Shown here: piece after piece, positions 1 to 5,779 of the stretch | Layout of the letters: each line of letters opens with the position of its first letter | How positions within the stretch are numbered: position 1 is the stretch's first letter | Origin: Candidatus Rokuibacteriota bacterium | Lineage (GTDB): Bacteria; Methylomirabilota; Methylomirabilia; Rokubacteriales; CSP1-6 | DNA: 9,388 nt | Assembly (NCBI GenBank): GCA_003221595.1 | Contig: QHSM01000277.1 | Coordinates: 1-9,388 of the forward strand | Direction of reading: 5' to 3' | Position numbers and translations under genes: made by a program | Notes under the pieces: generated by a model | Seen by the model: the letters and a program-made list of their open reading frames with translations, nothing else | Told to the model about the DNA's origin: nothing | Database searches by the model: none

Positions 1-1059
1 CGCGACCACGGCCCCGGCGAAGACCAGATAGAACCGCCGCCCGCGCCGCGGCGAGAGATCGAGCCCCGAGCGCCAGCCGAAGACCTCGGCGACGGCGAAC
101 GACGCCGATCCGGCCAGCACCGGTACGGCCAGGAGCCCCGTGCCGATGATCCCCAGCGCGAAGAGGCCGTACGCGAGGTCGCCGGCCAGGGGACGCAAGG
201 CCTCGGCGGCCTGGCGCGCGGTCTCGATCTCGGTCCGGCCGGCCGGATGCAGGGTCGCGGCCGTCGCGAGCATGATGAAGAACATCGCGACGTTCGAGAA
301 GAACATGCCGGTGAAGACGTCGAGCCGCGCGTCGGCCAGCTCGTGCGCCGCCGCGCCGCGACGCTGGGCCAGCGTCCGCCGGCCCTGGGCCTTTTCCTGC
401 TCCACCTCGTGCGAGGCTTGCCAGAAAAAGAGATAGGGCGAGATCGTCGTCCCGAGCACGCCGACGAGCGTCGTGATGTACGTGGTGTCCCAGACGAGGC
501 TCGGTGTGAAGCTGGCGACGGCGACCTGCCGCCAGTTGGGCTTGGCCAGGAACGCCGCCAGAACGTACGCCAGGAGCACCGCGGTCAGCCACTTGAGGTA
601 CTGGGCGAAGCGCGCGTAGTTCAGGTACACGGTGGCCAGGAGAATGCCCGCCCCGAAGACGGGGATCGACAGCAGCGACGGCACGCCGGTGAGCATCCGG
701 GTCGCGTCCGCCATGCCCGCGAGATCCGCAGCGATGTTGAAGACGTTGGCGATCAGCAGCAGAAGACAGGCGCTGTAGAGAAACGAACGCGGATAGTGCC
801 CGCGAATCGCGCCGGCGAGGCCGCGACCGGTCACGAGGCCGATCCGCGCGCAGATGAGCTGCACGGCCGCCATCAGCGGAAGCGTGGCCGGCGCCGTCCA
901 GAGCATGCCGAAGCCGAGCGCGGCGCCGGCCACGGCGTAGGTCGTGATGCCGCTCGGATCGTCGTCCGACGCGCCGGTGACGAGCCCGGGCCCGAGGAGC
1001 CTGAAGTAGCGGACGAGGGGATTGTGGCTGTGGCGATCGGATGCCTGAGTTTCGGGCAT
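1..1059 (-). CDS. NRAMP-family divalent metal transporter, non-canonical metal site (3' end cut by window)
   Basis: An integral inner-membrane transporter of the NRAMP/SLC11 (MntH) family, which normally takes up Mn2+, Fe2+ or related divalent cations with protons. The window holds 353 residues. Family members are usually 400-450 residues, so the last helices lie off the left edge. The first helix carries the family signature after GPGLVTGA, but reads D34-P35-S36-G37 where canonical NRAMPs have D-P-G-N. The sixth helix reads G203-T-T-I-S207-P208-Y209 where canonical members have M-P-H. Many hydrophobic helices follow (for example around 95-110, 132-148, 155-171, 250-270, 293-315). The ATG is chosen because GGAG lies 5 bases upstream. 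It is divergent from the amidase gene across 74 bp. Family assignment is firm. The substrate is uncertain because the Asn and Met metal ligands of canonical members are absent; Mg2+ or another ion is possible. Confidence 0.9.
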   Translation of the reverse strand, partial: MPETQASDRHSHNPLVRYFRLLGPGLVTGASDDDPSGITTYAVAGAALGFGMLWTAPATLPLMAAVQLICARIGLVTGRGLAGAIRGHYPRSFLYSACLLLLIANVFNIAADLAGMADATRMLTGVPSLLSIPVFGAGILLATVYLNYARFAQYLKWLTAVLLAYVLAAFLAKPNWRQVAVASFTPSLVWDTTYITTLVGVLGTTISPYLFFWQASHEVEQEKAQGRRTLAQRRGAAAHELADARLDVFTGMFFSNVAMFFIMLATAATLHPAGRTEIETARQAAEALRPLAGDLAYGLFALGIIGTGLLAVPVLAGSASFAVAEVFGWRSGLDLSPRRGRRFYLVFAGAVVA

Positions 1060-1071
1060 GAGGGCTCCACC

Positions 1072-1096
1072 ATTATGCCCGCGCCGGGAGTCCCGG
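1072..1096. promoter_or_regulatory. Divergent NRAMP/amidase gap: -10-like box and interrupted palindrome
   Basis: On the minus strand CATAAT (1077 to 1072) matches the -10 consensus at five of six bases, upstream of the transporter start. Further upstream, CCGGGA-G-TCCCGG (1084-1096) is a perfect 6-bp inverted repeat around one base, where an operator overlapping a promoter spacer would sit. No good -35 is found at 16-19 bp. The box is so close to the Shine-Dalgarno GGAG (1065-1068) that a start 6-7 bases downstream would trim it. This is therefore only a candidate; the palindrome is GC-rich and does not resemble Fur or MntR boxes. Confidence 0.25.
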
Positions 1097-1133
1097 GTTC
1101 GGCTAACATGCCGTCGATGACGCGGACAACGCC

Positions 1134-2567
1134 GTGAGCGGATTCGCCGAGTACGAAGGGTACGACGCGCTGGGCCTCGCCGAGCTGGTCCGCCGGCGCC
1201 AGGTGTCGGCGGGCGAGCTGCTCGACGCCGCCATCGCCCGGGTCGAGGCGCGCAACCCGGCCATCAACGCCGTGACGATGCCGCTTTACGACTACGGGCG
1301 CGCGGCGATCGCGGCGGGGCTGCCGGACGGGCCGTTCACCGGCGTGCCGTTCCTCATGAAGGACCTCACCGCGTCGATCGCCGGCGTGAAGATGACGCGG
1401 AGCTCGGCGTTCTTCGCCGACGCGCCGGCGCCGACCGCCGACAGCGAGCACGTCCTCCGGCTCAAGCGCGCCGGCCTCGTCATCTTCGGCCGCACCAACA
1501 CGTGCGAGCTCGGGCTCTCGCTCACCTGCGAGCCGCGGCTCCACGGCCCGACGCGCAACCCCTGGGACCCGACGCGGATCTCCGGGGGCTCGAGCGGCGG
1601 CGCGGCGGCCGCGGTCGGCGCGCGCGTCCTCCCGATGGCGCACGCCACCGACGGCTTCGGCTCGATCCGCGCGCCCGCGGCGTGCTGCGGCCTCGTCGGC
1701 CTCAAGCCCACCCGCGGGCGCAACACGATGGCGCCCGTGCTCGGCGAGGGGCTCGGCGGATGCTCGGTCGAGCACGCGGTGACCCTGTCGGTGCGCGACA
1801 GTGCGGCGCTGCTCGACGCGACGTGCGGCTCCGGCGCGGGCGATCCCTACGTCGCCCCGGCGCCGGCCCGGCCGTTCCGCCAGGAGGTCGGCGCCGATCC
1901 CGGAGCTCTCCGGATCGCGTACACGAGCCTGGCCCCGAACGGCGCGAAGGTCGACGCCGAGAGCCTGCGCGTGCTCGGCGAGACCGCGAGGCTCTGCGCC
2001 GATCTCGGTCATCGCGTCCGGGAGATCGATCCGCCGATCGACCGCGCCGCCGTCGTCGCCACCTTCCTCACCCTGGCCGCCGCCAACACGGCGGTGAACC
2101 TCGCGAGCCACCCGACCAAGGGACGCCCGGCGCGCGCGGACGAGGTCGAGAAGGTGACGTGGGCGACGGCGAGGCTCGGCGACGCGGTCAGCGGCGCCGA
2201 CTACGTCCGCGCGACGCAGACCGCGCACAAGCTCGGGCGACAGATGGCCGCGTTCCACGCCGACTGGGACGTTCTGCTCACGCCCGGCCTCGCGACCCTT
2301 CCCGTGAAGCTCGGCTGGCTCGACATGATGATGGACGACGTCGACGAGTACTGGCGGCGCGTCTTCGCCTTCTCGCCCTTCACGGTGTGGTTCAACCTCA
2401 CCGGCCAGCCCGCGATGATGCTGCCGCTCGGGCGCTCGCCGGAGGGACTGCCGGTCGCAACCCAGCTCGTCGCGCGCTACGGTGACGAGGCGACTCTGTT
2501 CCGCCTGGCCGCGCAGCTCGAAGCGGCGCGCCCCTGGTTCGACCGCAAGCCGGCGCTCGCGTCCTGA
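1134..2567 (+). CDS. Amidase-signature family hydrolase, NylA (6-aminohexanoate-cyclic-dimer hydrolase)-like
   Basis: A 477-residue probable cytoplasmic amidase of the amidase-signature family (GatA, FAAH, NylA), which hydrolyses C-N bonds with a Ser-cisSer-Lys triad. The triad is present: K76 in FLMKD, S153 in the GGSSGG loop (151-156) and nucleophile S177 in TDGFGSIR (172-179), followed by CCGLVGLKPTRGR (184-196). Length is normal and the C-terminal FNLTGQPAMMLPLG segment (420-433) is intact. From memory, NPxINAV, TRNPWD, the histidine before the catalytic loop and V-x-W-T/A resemble NylA-type cyclic-amide hydrolases more than GatA, and no gatB/gatC is adjacent. The oxyanion loop has F175 where Gly or Ala is usual. 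Start is GTG; I see no clear Shine-Dalgarno, but no better in-frame start precedes the conserved N-terminus. The natural substrate cannot be told from sequence. Confidence 0.9.
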   Translation: MSGFAEYEGYDALGLAELVRRRQVSAGELLDAAIARVEARNPAINAVTMPLYDYGRAAIAAGLPDGPFTGVPFLMKDLTASIAGVKMTRSSAFFADAPAPTADSEHVLRLKRAGLVIFGRTNTCELGLSLTCEPRLHGPTRNPWDPTRISGGSSGGAAAAVGARVLPMAHATDGFGSIRAPAACCGLVGLKPTRGRNTMAPVLGEGLGGCSVEHAVTLSVRDSAALLDATCGSGAGDPYVAPAPARPFRQEVGADPGALRIAYTSLAPNGAKVDAESLRVLGETARLCADLGHRVREIDPPIDRAAVVATFLTLAAANTAVNLASHPTKGRPARADEVEKVTWATARLGDAVSGADYVRATQTAHKLGRQMAAFHADWDVLLTPGLATLPVKLGWLDMMMDDVDEYWRRVFAFSPFTVWFNLTGQPAMMLPLGRSPEGLPVATQLVARYGDEATLFRLAAQLEAARPWFDRKPALAS

Positions 2568-2581
2568 GGCAACAACCTCGG
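2564..2581. terminator. Weak hairpin at the amidase/MBL convergent junction
   Basis: GAGG (2566-2569) pairs with CCTC (2576-2579) around a six-base loop and can be extended by a G-T and a C-G pair. It starts inside the amidase stop codon and fills part of the 30-bp gap between two converging stop codons. No T-tract follows on either strand, so termination activity is speculative. Confidence 0.25.
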
Positions 2582-2597
2582 CGAATCCCGGCGCCGT

Positions 2598-3464
2598 CTA
2601 CGCGGCCGGGTCGAAGCGGTGGCCGCCGCCCGCCCGGACGATGAAGCCCGGCTGCGGGAAGTGCCCGGCCAGGACCAGCGTGCCGGAATCCGCGTGCTGC
2701 TCCACGAAGGCGCGCCGCGTCGCGCGCGCCTTCGCCGGGTCGTAGCAGAAGCGGCTCGACCACTGGGGCTCCGCGACCTGCACGGTCCGGTGCATGAGGT
2801 CGCCGGAGAAGACGGCGGTGCCCGCCGAGGTGGTGAGCCGGACGCAGACGTGACCCGGCGTGTGACCGATCCACGGCTCGAAGCGGAGGTACTCGTCGAC
2901 CTTGTAGTCGCTCTCGACGAGCACGGCCTGCCCGGCCTCGACCACGGGCACGACGCTATCCGCGATGCACCCCGACTCCTCCTTGCCCGTCGCGTTCTCG
3001 TATTTCCAGAACTCCCACTCCGCGCCGGCGATGACGTACCGCGCTCTGGGGAAGGTCGGGACCCAGCGCCCGTCCTGCCAGCGCGTGTTCCAGCCGACGT
3101 GGTCCACGTGCAGGTGGGTGCACAGGACGAAGTCGACCTGCTCGGGCGCGACGCCGACGGCCGCGAGATCGTCGAGATAGGCGCTGCGCCGCATGTGCCA
3201 GGCGGGCGCGCCGGTGCGCGTCTTGTCGTTGCCGACGCCGGTGTCGATCAGGATCGTGTGGCGCGGCGTGCGCACGACGTAGGTCTGGATGCGCGAGGCG
3301 AGGTCGCCGGTGCGTTCGTCGACGAAATGCGGCTTGAGCCAGTGGTGGTGCGCGGCGATCGCCTCAGCCGTCGAGTCCGGCAGCATGGACGCGGTCGGAA
3401 ACGACGAGCGGTCGATCTCGATCACGCGGGAAATCGTCACCTCGCCGAGCTTGATCGGCTGCAT
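2598..3464 (-). CDS. MBL-fold metallo-hydrolase (lactonase/phosphotriesterase-like group)
   Basis: A 288-residue metallo-beta-lactamase-fold hydrolase with a complete di-metal (usually Zn) site: H117, H119, D121, H122 in THLHVDHVG, H205 in HTPGH, D222 in FSGDLMH and H268 in LAGHFP. The sequence after the motif (GWNT...DGRWVPTFPRARYV, about 124-144) is typical of the branch holding N-acyl-homoserine-lactone lactonases and methyl-parathion-hydrolase-like enzymes, so a lactone or ester substrate is plausible but unproven. There is no signal peptide, so it is probably cytoplasmic. The reading frame stays open more than 2 kb upstream through antisense of the next genes. The start is fixed by a strong GGAGGGGAG six bases before this ATG and by the homology boundary. 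It is divergent from the alcohol dehydrogenase gene across 120 bp and converges on the amidase gene. Confidence 0.9.
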   Translation of the reverse strand: MQPIKLGEVTISRVIEIDRSSFPTASMLPDSTAEAIAAHHHWLKPHFVDERTGDLASRIQTYVVRTPRHTILIDTGVGNDKTRTGAPAWHMRRSAYLDDLAAVGVAPEQVDFVLCTHLHVDHVGWNTRWQDGRWVPTFPRARYVIAGAEWEFWKYENATGKEESGCIADSVVPVVEAGQAVLVESDYKVDEYLRFEPWIGHTPGHVCVRLTTSAGTAVFSGDLMHRTVQVAEPQWSSRFCYDPAKARATRRAFVEQHADSGTLVLAGHFPQPGFIVRAGGGHRFDPAA

Positions 3465-3470
3465 CGCGCT

Positions 3471-3479
3471 CTCCCCTCC
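3471..3479 (-). promoter_or_regulatory. Shine-Dalgarno fixing the MBL start
   Basis: On the minus strand GGAGGGGAG ends six bases before the ATG at 3464. It decides the start, because the frame is open for about 720 further codons upstream with no family similarity. Confidence 0.8.
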
Positions 3480-3497
3480 CCGCTGGAGCCGCGCCTC

Positions 3498-3527
3498 GGC
3501 CGGCGGGGCCCCAGCCCCGCGACGGCC
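3498..3527. promoter_or_regulatory. Hairpin in the divergent MBL/ADH promoter region
   Basis: GCGGGGC (3503-3509) and GCCCCGC (3514-3520) form a perfect 7-bp stem with loop CCCA. GGCC (3498-3501) and GGCC (3524-3527) can extend it across a small asymmetric internal loop. It lies in the middle of the 120-bp gap between two divergent genes, so it could be an operator or a leader structure on either transcript. The local GC content makes some such structure likely by chance. Confidence 0.3.
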
Positions 3528-3560
3528 TGCGGCGCGCACGACGAAGTTCCGGGTTGGTGA

Positions 3561-3580
3561 TAGGGTAGCCGCTAAGGAGG
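3561..3580 (+). promoter_or_regulatory. Strong Shine-Dalgarno (and weak -10) of the alcohol dehydrogenase gene
   Basis: AAGGAGG at 3574-3580 ends four bases before the ATG at 3585 and is the best ribosome-binding site in the window. TAGGGT at 3561-3566 is a weak -10-like element correctly placed for a start just upstream of it; no convincing -35 is seen. The site supports the start and suggests efficient translation. Confidence 0.6.
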
Positions 3581-3584
3581 ACGT

Positions 3585-4631
3585 ATGCGTGGCGTAGTTT
3601 TCCTCGGCAATCGCAAGCTCGAGGTGCGCGACTTCCCCGATCCGAAGCCGGGCCCCGGCGAGGTCGTGGTGGCCATGAAGGCTTCGGGCATGTGCGGCAG
3701 CGACCTGCACCCTTACCGCGCGGCCGGCAACGCCGCGGCGGCCCTCGGGCTTGGCGGCAGCGGCGGGCCCGTCATCGCGGGCCACGAGCCGTGCGGCGTC
3801 GTCGCCGAGCGCGGATCGGGCGTCGCCGAGGCCGACGCGCCCACCGGCCAGCGCGTGATGGTCCATCATTACAAGGGATGCGGGCGGTGCAAGCACTGCC
3901 GCGTCGGCTGGGCTCAGCTTTGCCGCCAGGGCATCGTGGTGTACGGCATGACGGGCCACGGGGGCCACGCCCCGTTCATCTGCGTGCCGGCGTACACGCT
4001 CGTTCCCCTCCCTGAGTCGATCGGCTTCCCGGCGGGGGCCGCCATCTCGTGCGGGACCGGCACGGCGTACGGCGCGCTCAAGCGCCTCGACGTGTCCGGC
4101 CGCGACACCCTCGCGGTCTTCGGCCAGGGACCGGTCGGGCTCAGCGCGACCATGCTGGGACGCGCCATGGGCGCCCGCGTGATCGCGATCGACGTCGCCC
4201 CCGAGCGGCTCGCGCTCGCCCGTCAGTTCGGCGCCGAGACGGTCGTCAACGCGCGGGAAACCGATCCGGTCGCGGCGCTCCGCGAGCTGACCCACGGCGA
4301 GGGTGTCGAGGCCGCGATGGACTGCACCGGTAACCCCGAGGCGCGCGTGGCCGCGGTGCGGAGCGCCACCACCTGGGGCCGTGTCGCCTTCGTCGGCGAG
4401 GGCAACACGACGACCTTCGATATCAGCCAGGACATGATCCGCCGGCAGCTGACGATCCACGCGTCGTGGACCTTCTCGAGCGTCGGCCAGGCCGAGTGCG
4501 CCCGCTTCATCGCCGACCGCAAGGTGCCGCTCGATGGACTCCTCACGCATCGGTTCACGCTCGATCAGGCGGACGAGGCCTATCGGCTCTTCGACACGCA
4601 GACCACCGGCAAGGGATACTTCGCGTTCTGA
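3585..4631 (+). CDS. Zinc-dependent medium-chain alcohol dehydrogenase
   Basis: A 348-residue cytoplasmic medium-chain dehydrogenase/reductase that oxidises an alcohol or polyol with NAD(H). Catalytic zinc ligands are C37 in GMCGSD, H67-E68 in AGHEPCG and C156 in SCGTGTAYGAL. The structural zinc lobe is complete with C99, C102, C105 and C113. The Rossmann motif is G180-Q-G182-P-V-G185, and D203 at the end of the second strand (AIDVAPERL) favours NAD over NADP. The C-terminus has the usual HRFTLDQADEAYRLFDTQTTGKG-type ending, here 322-344, so the gene is intact. There is a short Gly/Ala-rich insert at about 46-61 before the GHE motif. AAGGAGG four bases upstream fixes the start. It is divergent from the MBL hydrolase, which may share regulation. 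Whether the substrate is a simple alcohol, sorbitol-like polyol or threonine-like compound cannot be decided. Confidence 0.93.
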   Translation: MRGVVFLGNRKLEVRDFPDPKPGPGEVVVAMKASGMCGSDLHPYRAAGNAAAALGLGGSGGPVIAGHEPCGVVAERGSGVAEADAPTGQRVMVHHYKGCGRCKHCRVGWAQLCRQGIVVYGMTGHGGHAPFICVPAYTLVPLPESIGFPAGAAISCGTGTAYGALKRLDVSGRDTLAVFGQGPVGLSATMLGRAMGARVIAIDVAPERLALARQFGAETVVNARETDPVAALRELTHGEGVEAAMDCTGNPEARVAAVRSATTWGRVAFVGEGNTTTFDISQDMIRRQLTIHASWTFSSVGQAECARFIADRKVPLDGLLTHRFTLDQADEAYRLFDTQTTGKGYFAF

Positions 4632-4644
4632 TGATGCGCCGGCG

Positions 4645-4677
4645 GCGGCGCCGGCGGTTTTCCACCGCCGGCGCCGC
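4645..4677. terminator. Strong bidirectional hairpin between converging ADH and KPR-family genes
   Basis: A perfect 14-bp inverted repeat (4645-4658 with 4664-4677), 13 of the pairs G-C, closes a five-base TTTCC loop. It sits in the 56-bp gap between two facing stop codons, where it could serve both genes. No T-tract follows on either strand, so it is of the U-less type common in GC-rich genomes; whether it terminates alone or with Rho or another factor is unknown. Confidence 0.65.
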
Positions 4678-4687
4678 ACACCGCTGA

Positions 4688-5728
4688 CTACCTCGTCGGC
4701 AGGATCTTCAGAATCGGCTCGAGGTTCTTCGGGTCCGGCTTGAGCTTGCCGACACCGTAGCTGCGGACCGTCGCCACGACCGCGTCGTTGACCGGCGTCT
4801 TCACGCCCTTGAGGCGCCCCTGCTCGCAGACATAGCCGTTGAGATAGTCGATCTCGGTCCGGCGCCCGCGCATGACGTCCTGCAGGAGCGAGGGCCGCCC
4901 GCCGCCGCGCCGCGCGCCCTCGGCGGCCACGTCCGCCTCGACCTCGGCGAGCCCGCGCCCCTCGTAGGCGTCCACGAACCGCTGCGCGGCGATGCCGTAG
5001 ATGGGCTCGACCTCGAAGCCACACGCGCGCCCCACCTGCACGACCTCGCCGCCCACGTAGATCGCGATGAGCCGCGGCTCGCGCTGGGTGCGCACCTCGG
5101 CGGTGCCGAGGCCCGAGAGCCCCGCCAGCGGATTGGCCATGCAGTTCACGGTGAGCTTCGACCATCGCTCGCCGAAGAGATTGGTGGTCACCTTGGCCAC
5201 CGCGACGTCGCTCATGATCTTCGCCAGCTCGCGCGCGCGCTCGGTGTCCTTGCCGTCGAGCTCGCCGATCTTGAAGCCGATCGAGCCGGTGTCGGTGCGC
5301 GTGGCGTGACCCGGCTCGTACATCCCGGCGCCGATCGTGATCACGCTGCCGAGCGTCCGCTCGCGGCCGGCGATGGCCGCCACGCGCTCGTCGTTGATTC
5401 CGTTCTGGAAGTCGACCACCACCCCGTTCGGCTTCCTGAGGTACTGGATGCCCAGCGACGTCGCCCACTCCGTGTCGTACGACTTGACGGAGATGAAGAC
5501 CGCGTCGAAGGGCTCGGTGATGGCCTGCGCCTCGAAGATGTGGAGCGCCTTGACCCGGACCACGTGGTCGCCGCACGTGCCGCTGAGGCGAAGGCCGTCC
5601 TTCCGCATCTTCTCCACGTGCTCCGGCCACTGGTCGATGAGCGTCACGTCGTGCCCGGCCTTCGTGAGCATGCCACCGACGACGCTGCCGATGGCCCCGG
5701 CCCCGATGATGCCGATCCGCATTGCCAT
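4688..5728 (-). CDS. Ketopantoate reductase (PanE/ApbA) family 2-oxoacid reductase
   Basis: A 346-residue cytoplasmic NAD(P)H-dependent reductase. The N-terminal Rossmann motif is IIGAGAIGSVVGG (7-19), K82 in SVKSYDT and Q108-N109-G110 match cofactor/substrate positions of E. coli PanE. The catalytic region W189-S-K191-L-T-V-N195-C-M-A-N199-P and the C-terminal S280-LLQD...R-T-E292-IDYLNG match PanE K176, N180, N184, S244 and E256. All key residues are therefore kept. It is about 40 residues longer than E. coli PanE, with extra sequence around 245-278 and a C-terminal tail. No panB/panC genes are nearby, so it may be a catabolic paralogue rather than the pantothenate enzyme. GGAGGG five bases upstream favours the first of two close ATGs (codons 1 and 3). 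It is divergent from the PLP-enzyme gene across 51 bp and converges on the ADH gene. Confidence 0.88.
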   Translation of the reverse strand: MAMRIGIIGAGAIGSVVGGMLTKAGHDVTLIDQWPEHVEKMRKDGLRLSGTCGDHVVRVKALHIFEAQAITEPFDAVFISVKSYDTEWATSLGIQYLRKPNGVVVDFQNGINDERVAAIAGRERTLGSVITIGAGMYEPGHATRTDTGSIGFKIGELDGKDTERARELAKIMSDVAVAKVTTNLFGERWSKLTVNCMANPLAGLSGLGTAEVRTQREPRLIAIYVGGEVVQVGRACGFEVEPIYGIAAQRFVDAYEGRGLAEVEADVAAEGARRGGGRPSLLQDVMRGRRTEIDYLNGYVCEQGRLKGVKTPVNDAVVATVRSYGVGKLKPDPKNLEPILKILPTR

Positions 5729-5739
5729 GGGTACCCTCC

Positions 5740-5769
5740 GTTAAACCTCTCGAGCCCGAGCATGATAAC
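5740..5769. promoter_or_regulatory. Dyad-symmetric divergent promoter/operator region
   Basis: The 51-bp gap holds a 30-bp imperfect dyad centred between 5754 and 5755: GTTA (5740-5743), CTCG (5749-5752), CGAG (5757-5760), TAAC (5766-5769), with equal spacing in both halves. On the plus strand TTAAAC (5741-5746), 17 bp, GATAAC (5764-5769) resembles a sigma70 promoter and ends 10 bases before the PLP-enzyme ATG. On the minus strand TTATCA (5768-5763), 17 bp, TTTAAC (5745-5740) resembles one for the reductase gene, but it would start transcription inside or after that gene's Shine-Dalgarno. The plus-strand reading is therefore better supported. These are the only A/T-rich patches in the gap. 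Confidence 0.4.
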
Positions 5770-5779
5770 TTGAACCGCC

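Noticed and set aside
1084..1096. Palindrome considered as a Fur or MntR box for the metal transporter
   Set aside because: The repeat is all G/C-rich and does not resemble the A/T-rich Fur or MntR consensus; kept only as an unnamed candidate operator.
247..1137. 296-codon plus-strand open frame opposite the NRAMP gene
   Set aside because: Composition is that of an antisense shadow (Arg/Glu/Gly-rich), while the minus strand encodes a clear membrane transporter.
873..2258. 461-codon minus-strand open frame opposite the amidase
   Set aside because: Arg/Ala/Glu-rich shadow without family motifs, opposite a gene with complete catalytic residues; no supporting start site.
1134..2567. Naming the amidase gatA or nylA
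   Set aside because: No gatB/gatC neighbour and the sequence pattern is unlike GatA; nylA-like resemblance is from memory and the oxyanion loop differs, so no symbol is given.
3465..5630. A minus-strand frame open for about 720 codons upstream of and in phase with the MBL gene
   Set aside because: It runs antisense through the alcohol dehydrogenase and out of frame through the reductase. Its translation is Arg/Gly/Ala-rich with no recognisable motif, as expected for GC-rich shadow frames. The MBL start is fixed by a strong Shine-Dalgarno at 3471-3479.
4688..5728. Naming the reductase panE
   Set aside because: Family residues are conserved, but the length differs and no pantothenate genes are nearby; paralogues of this family often have other substrates.
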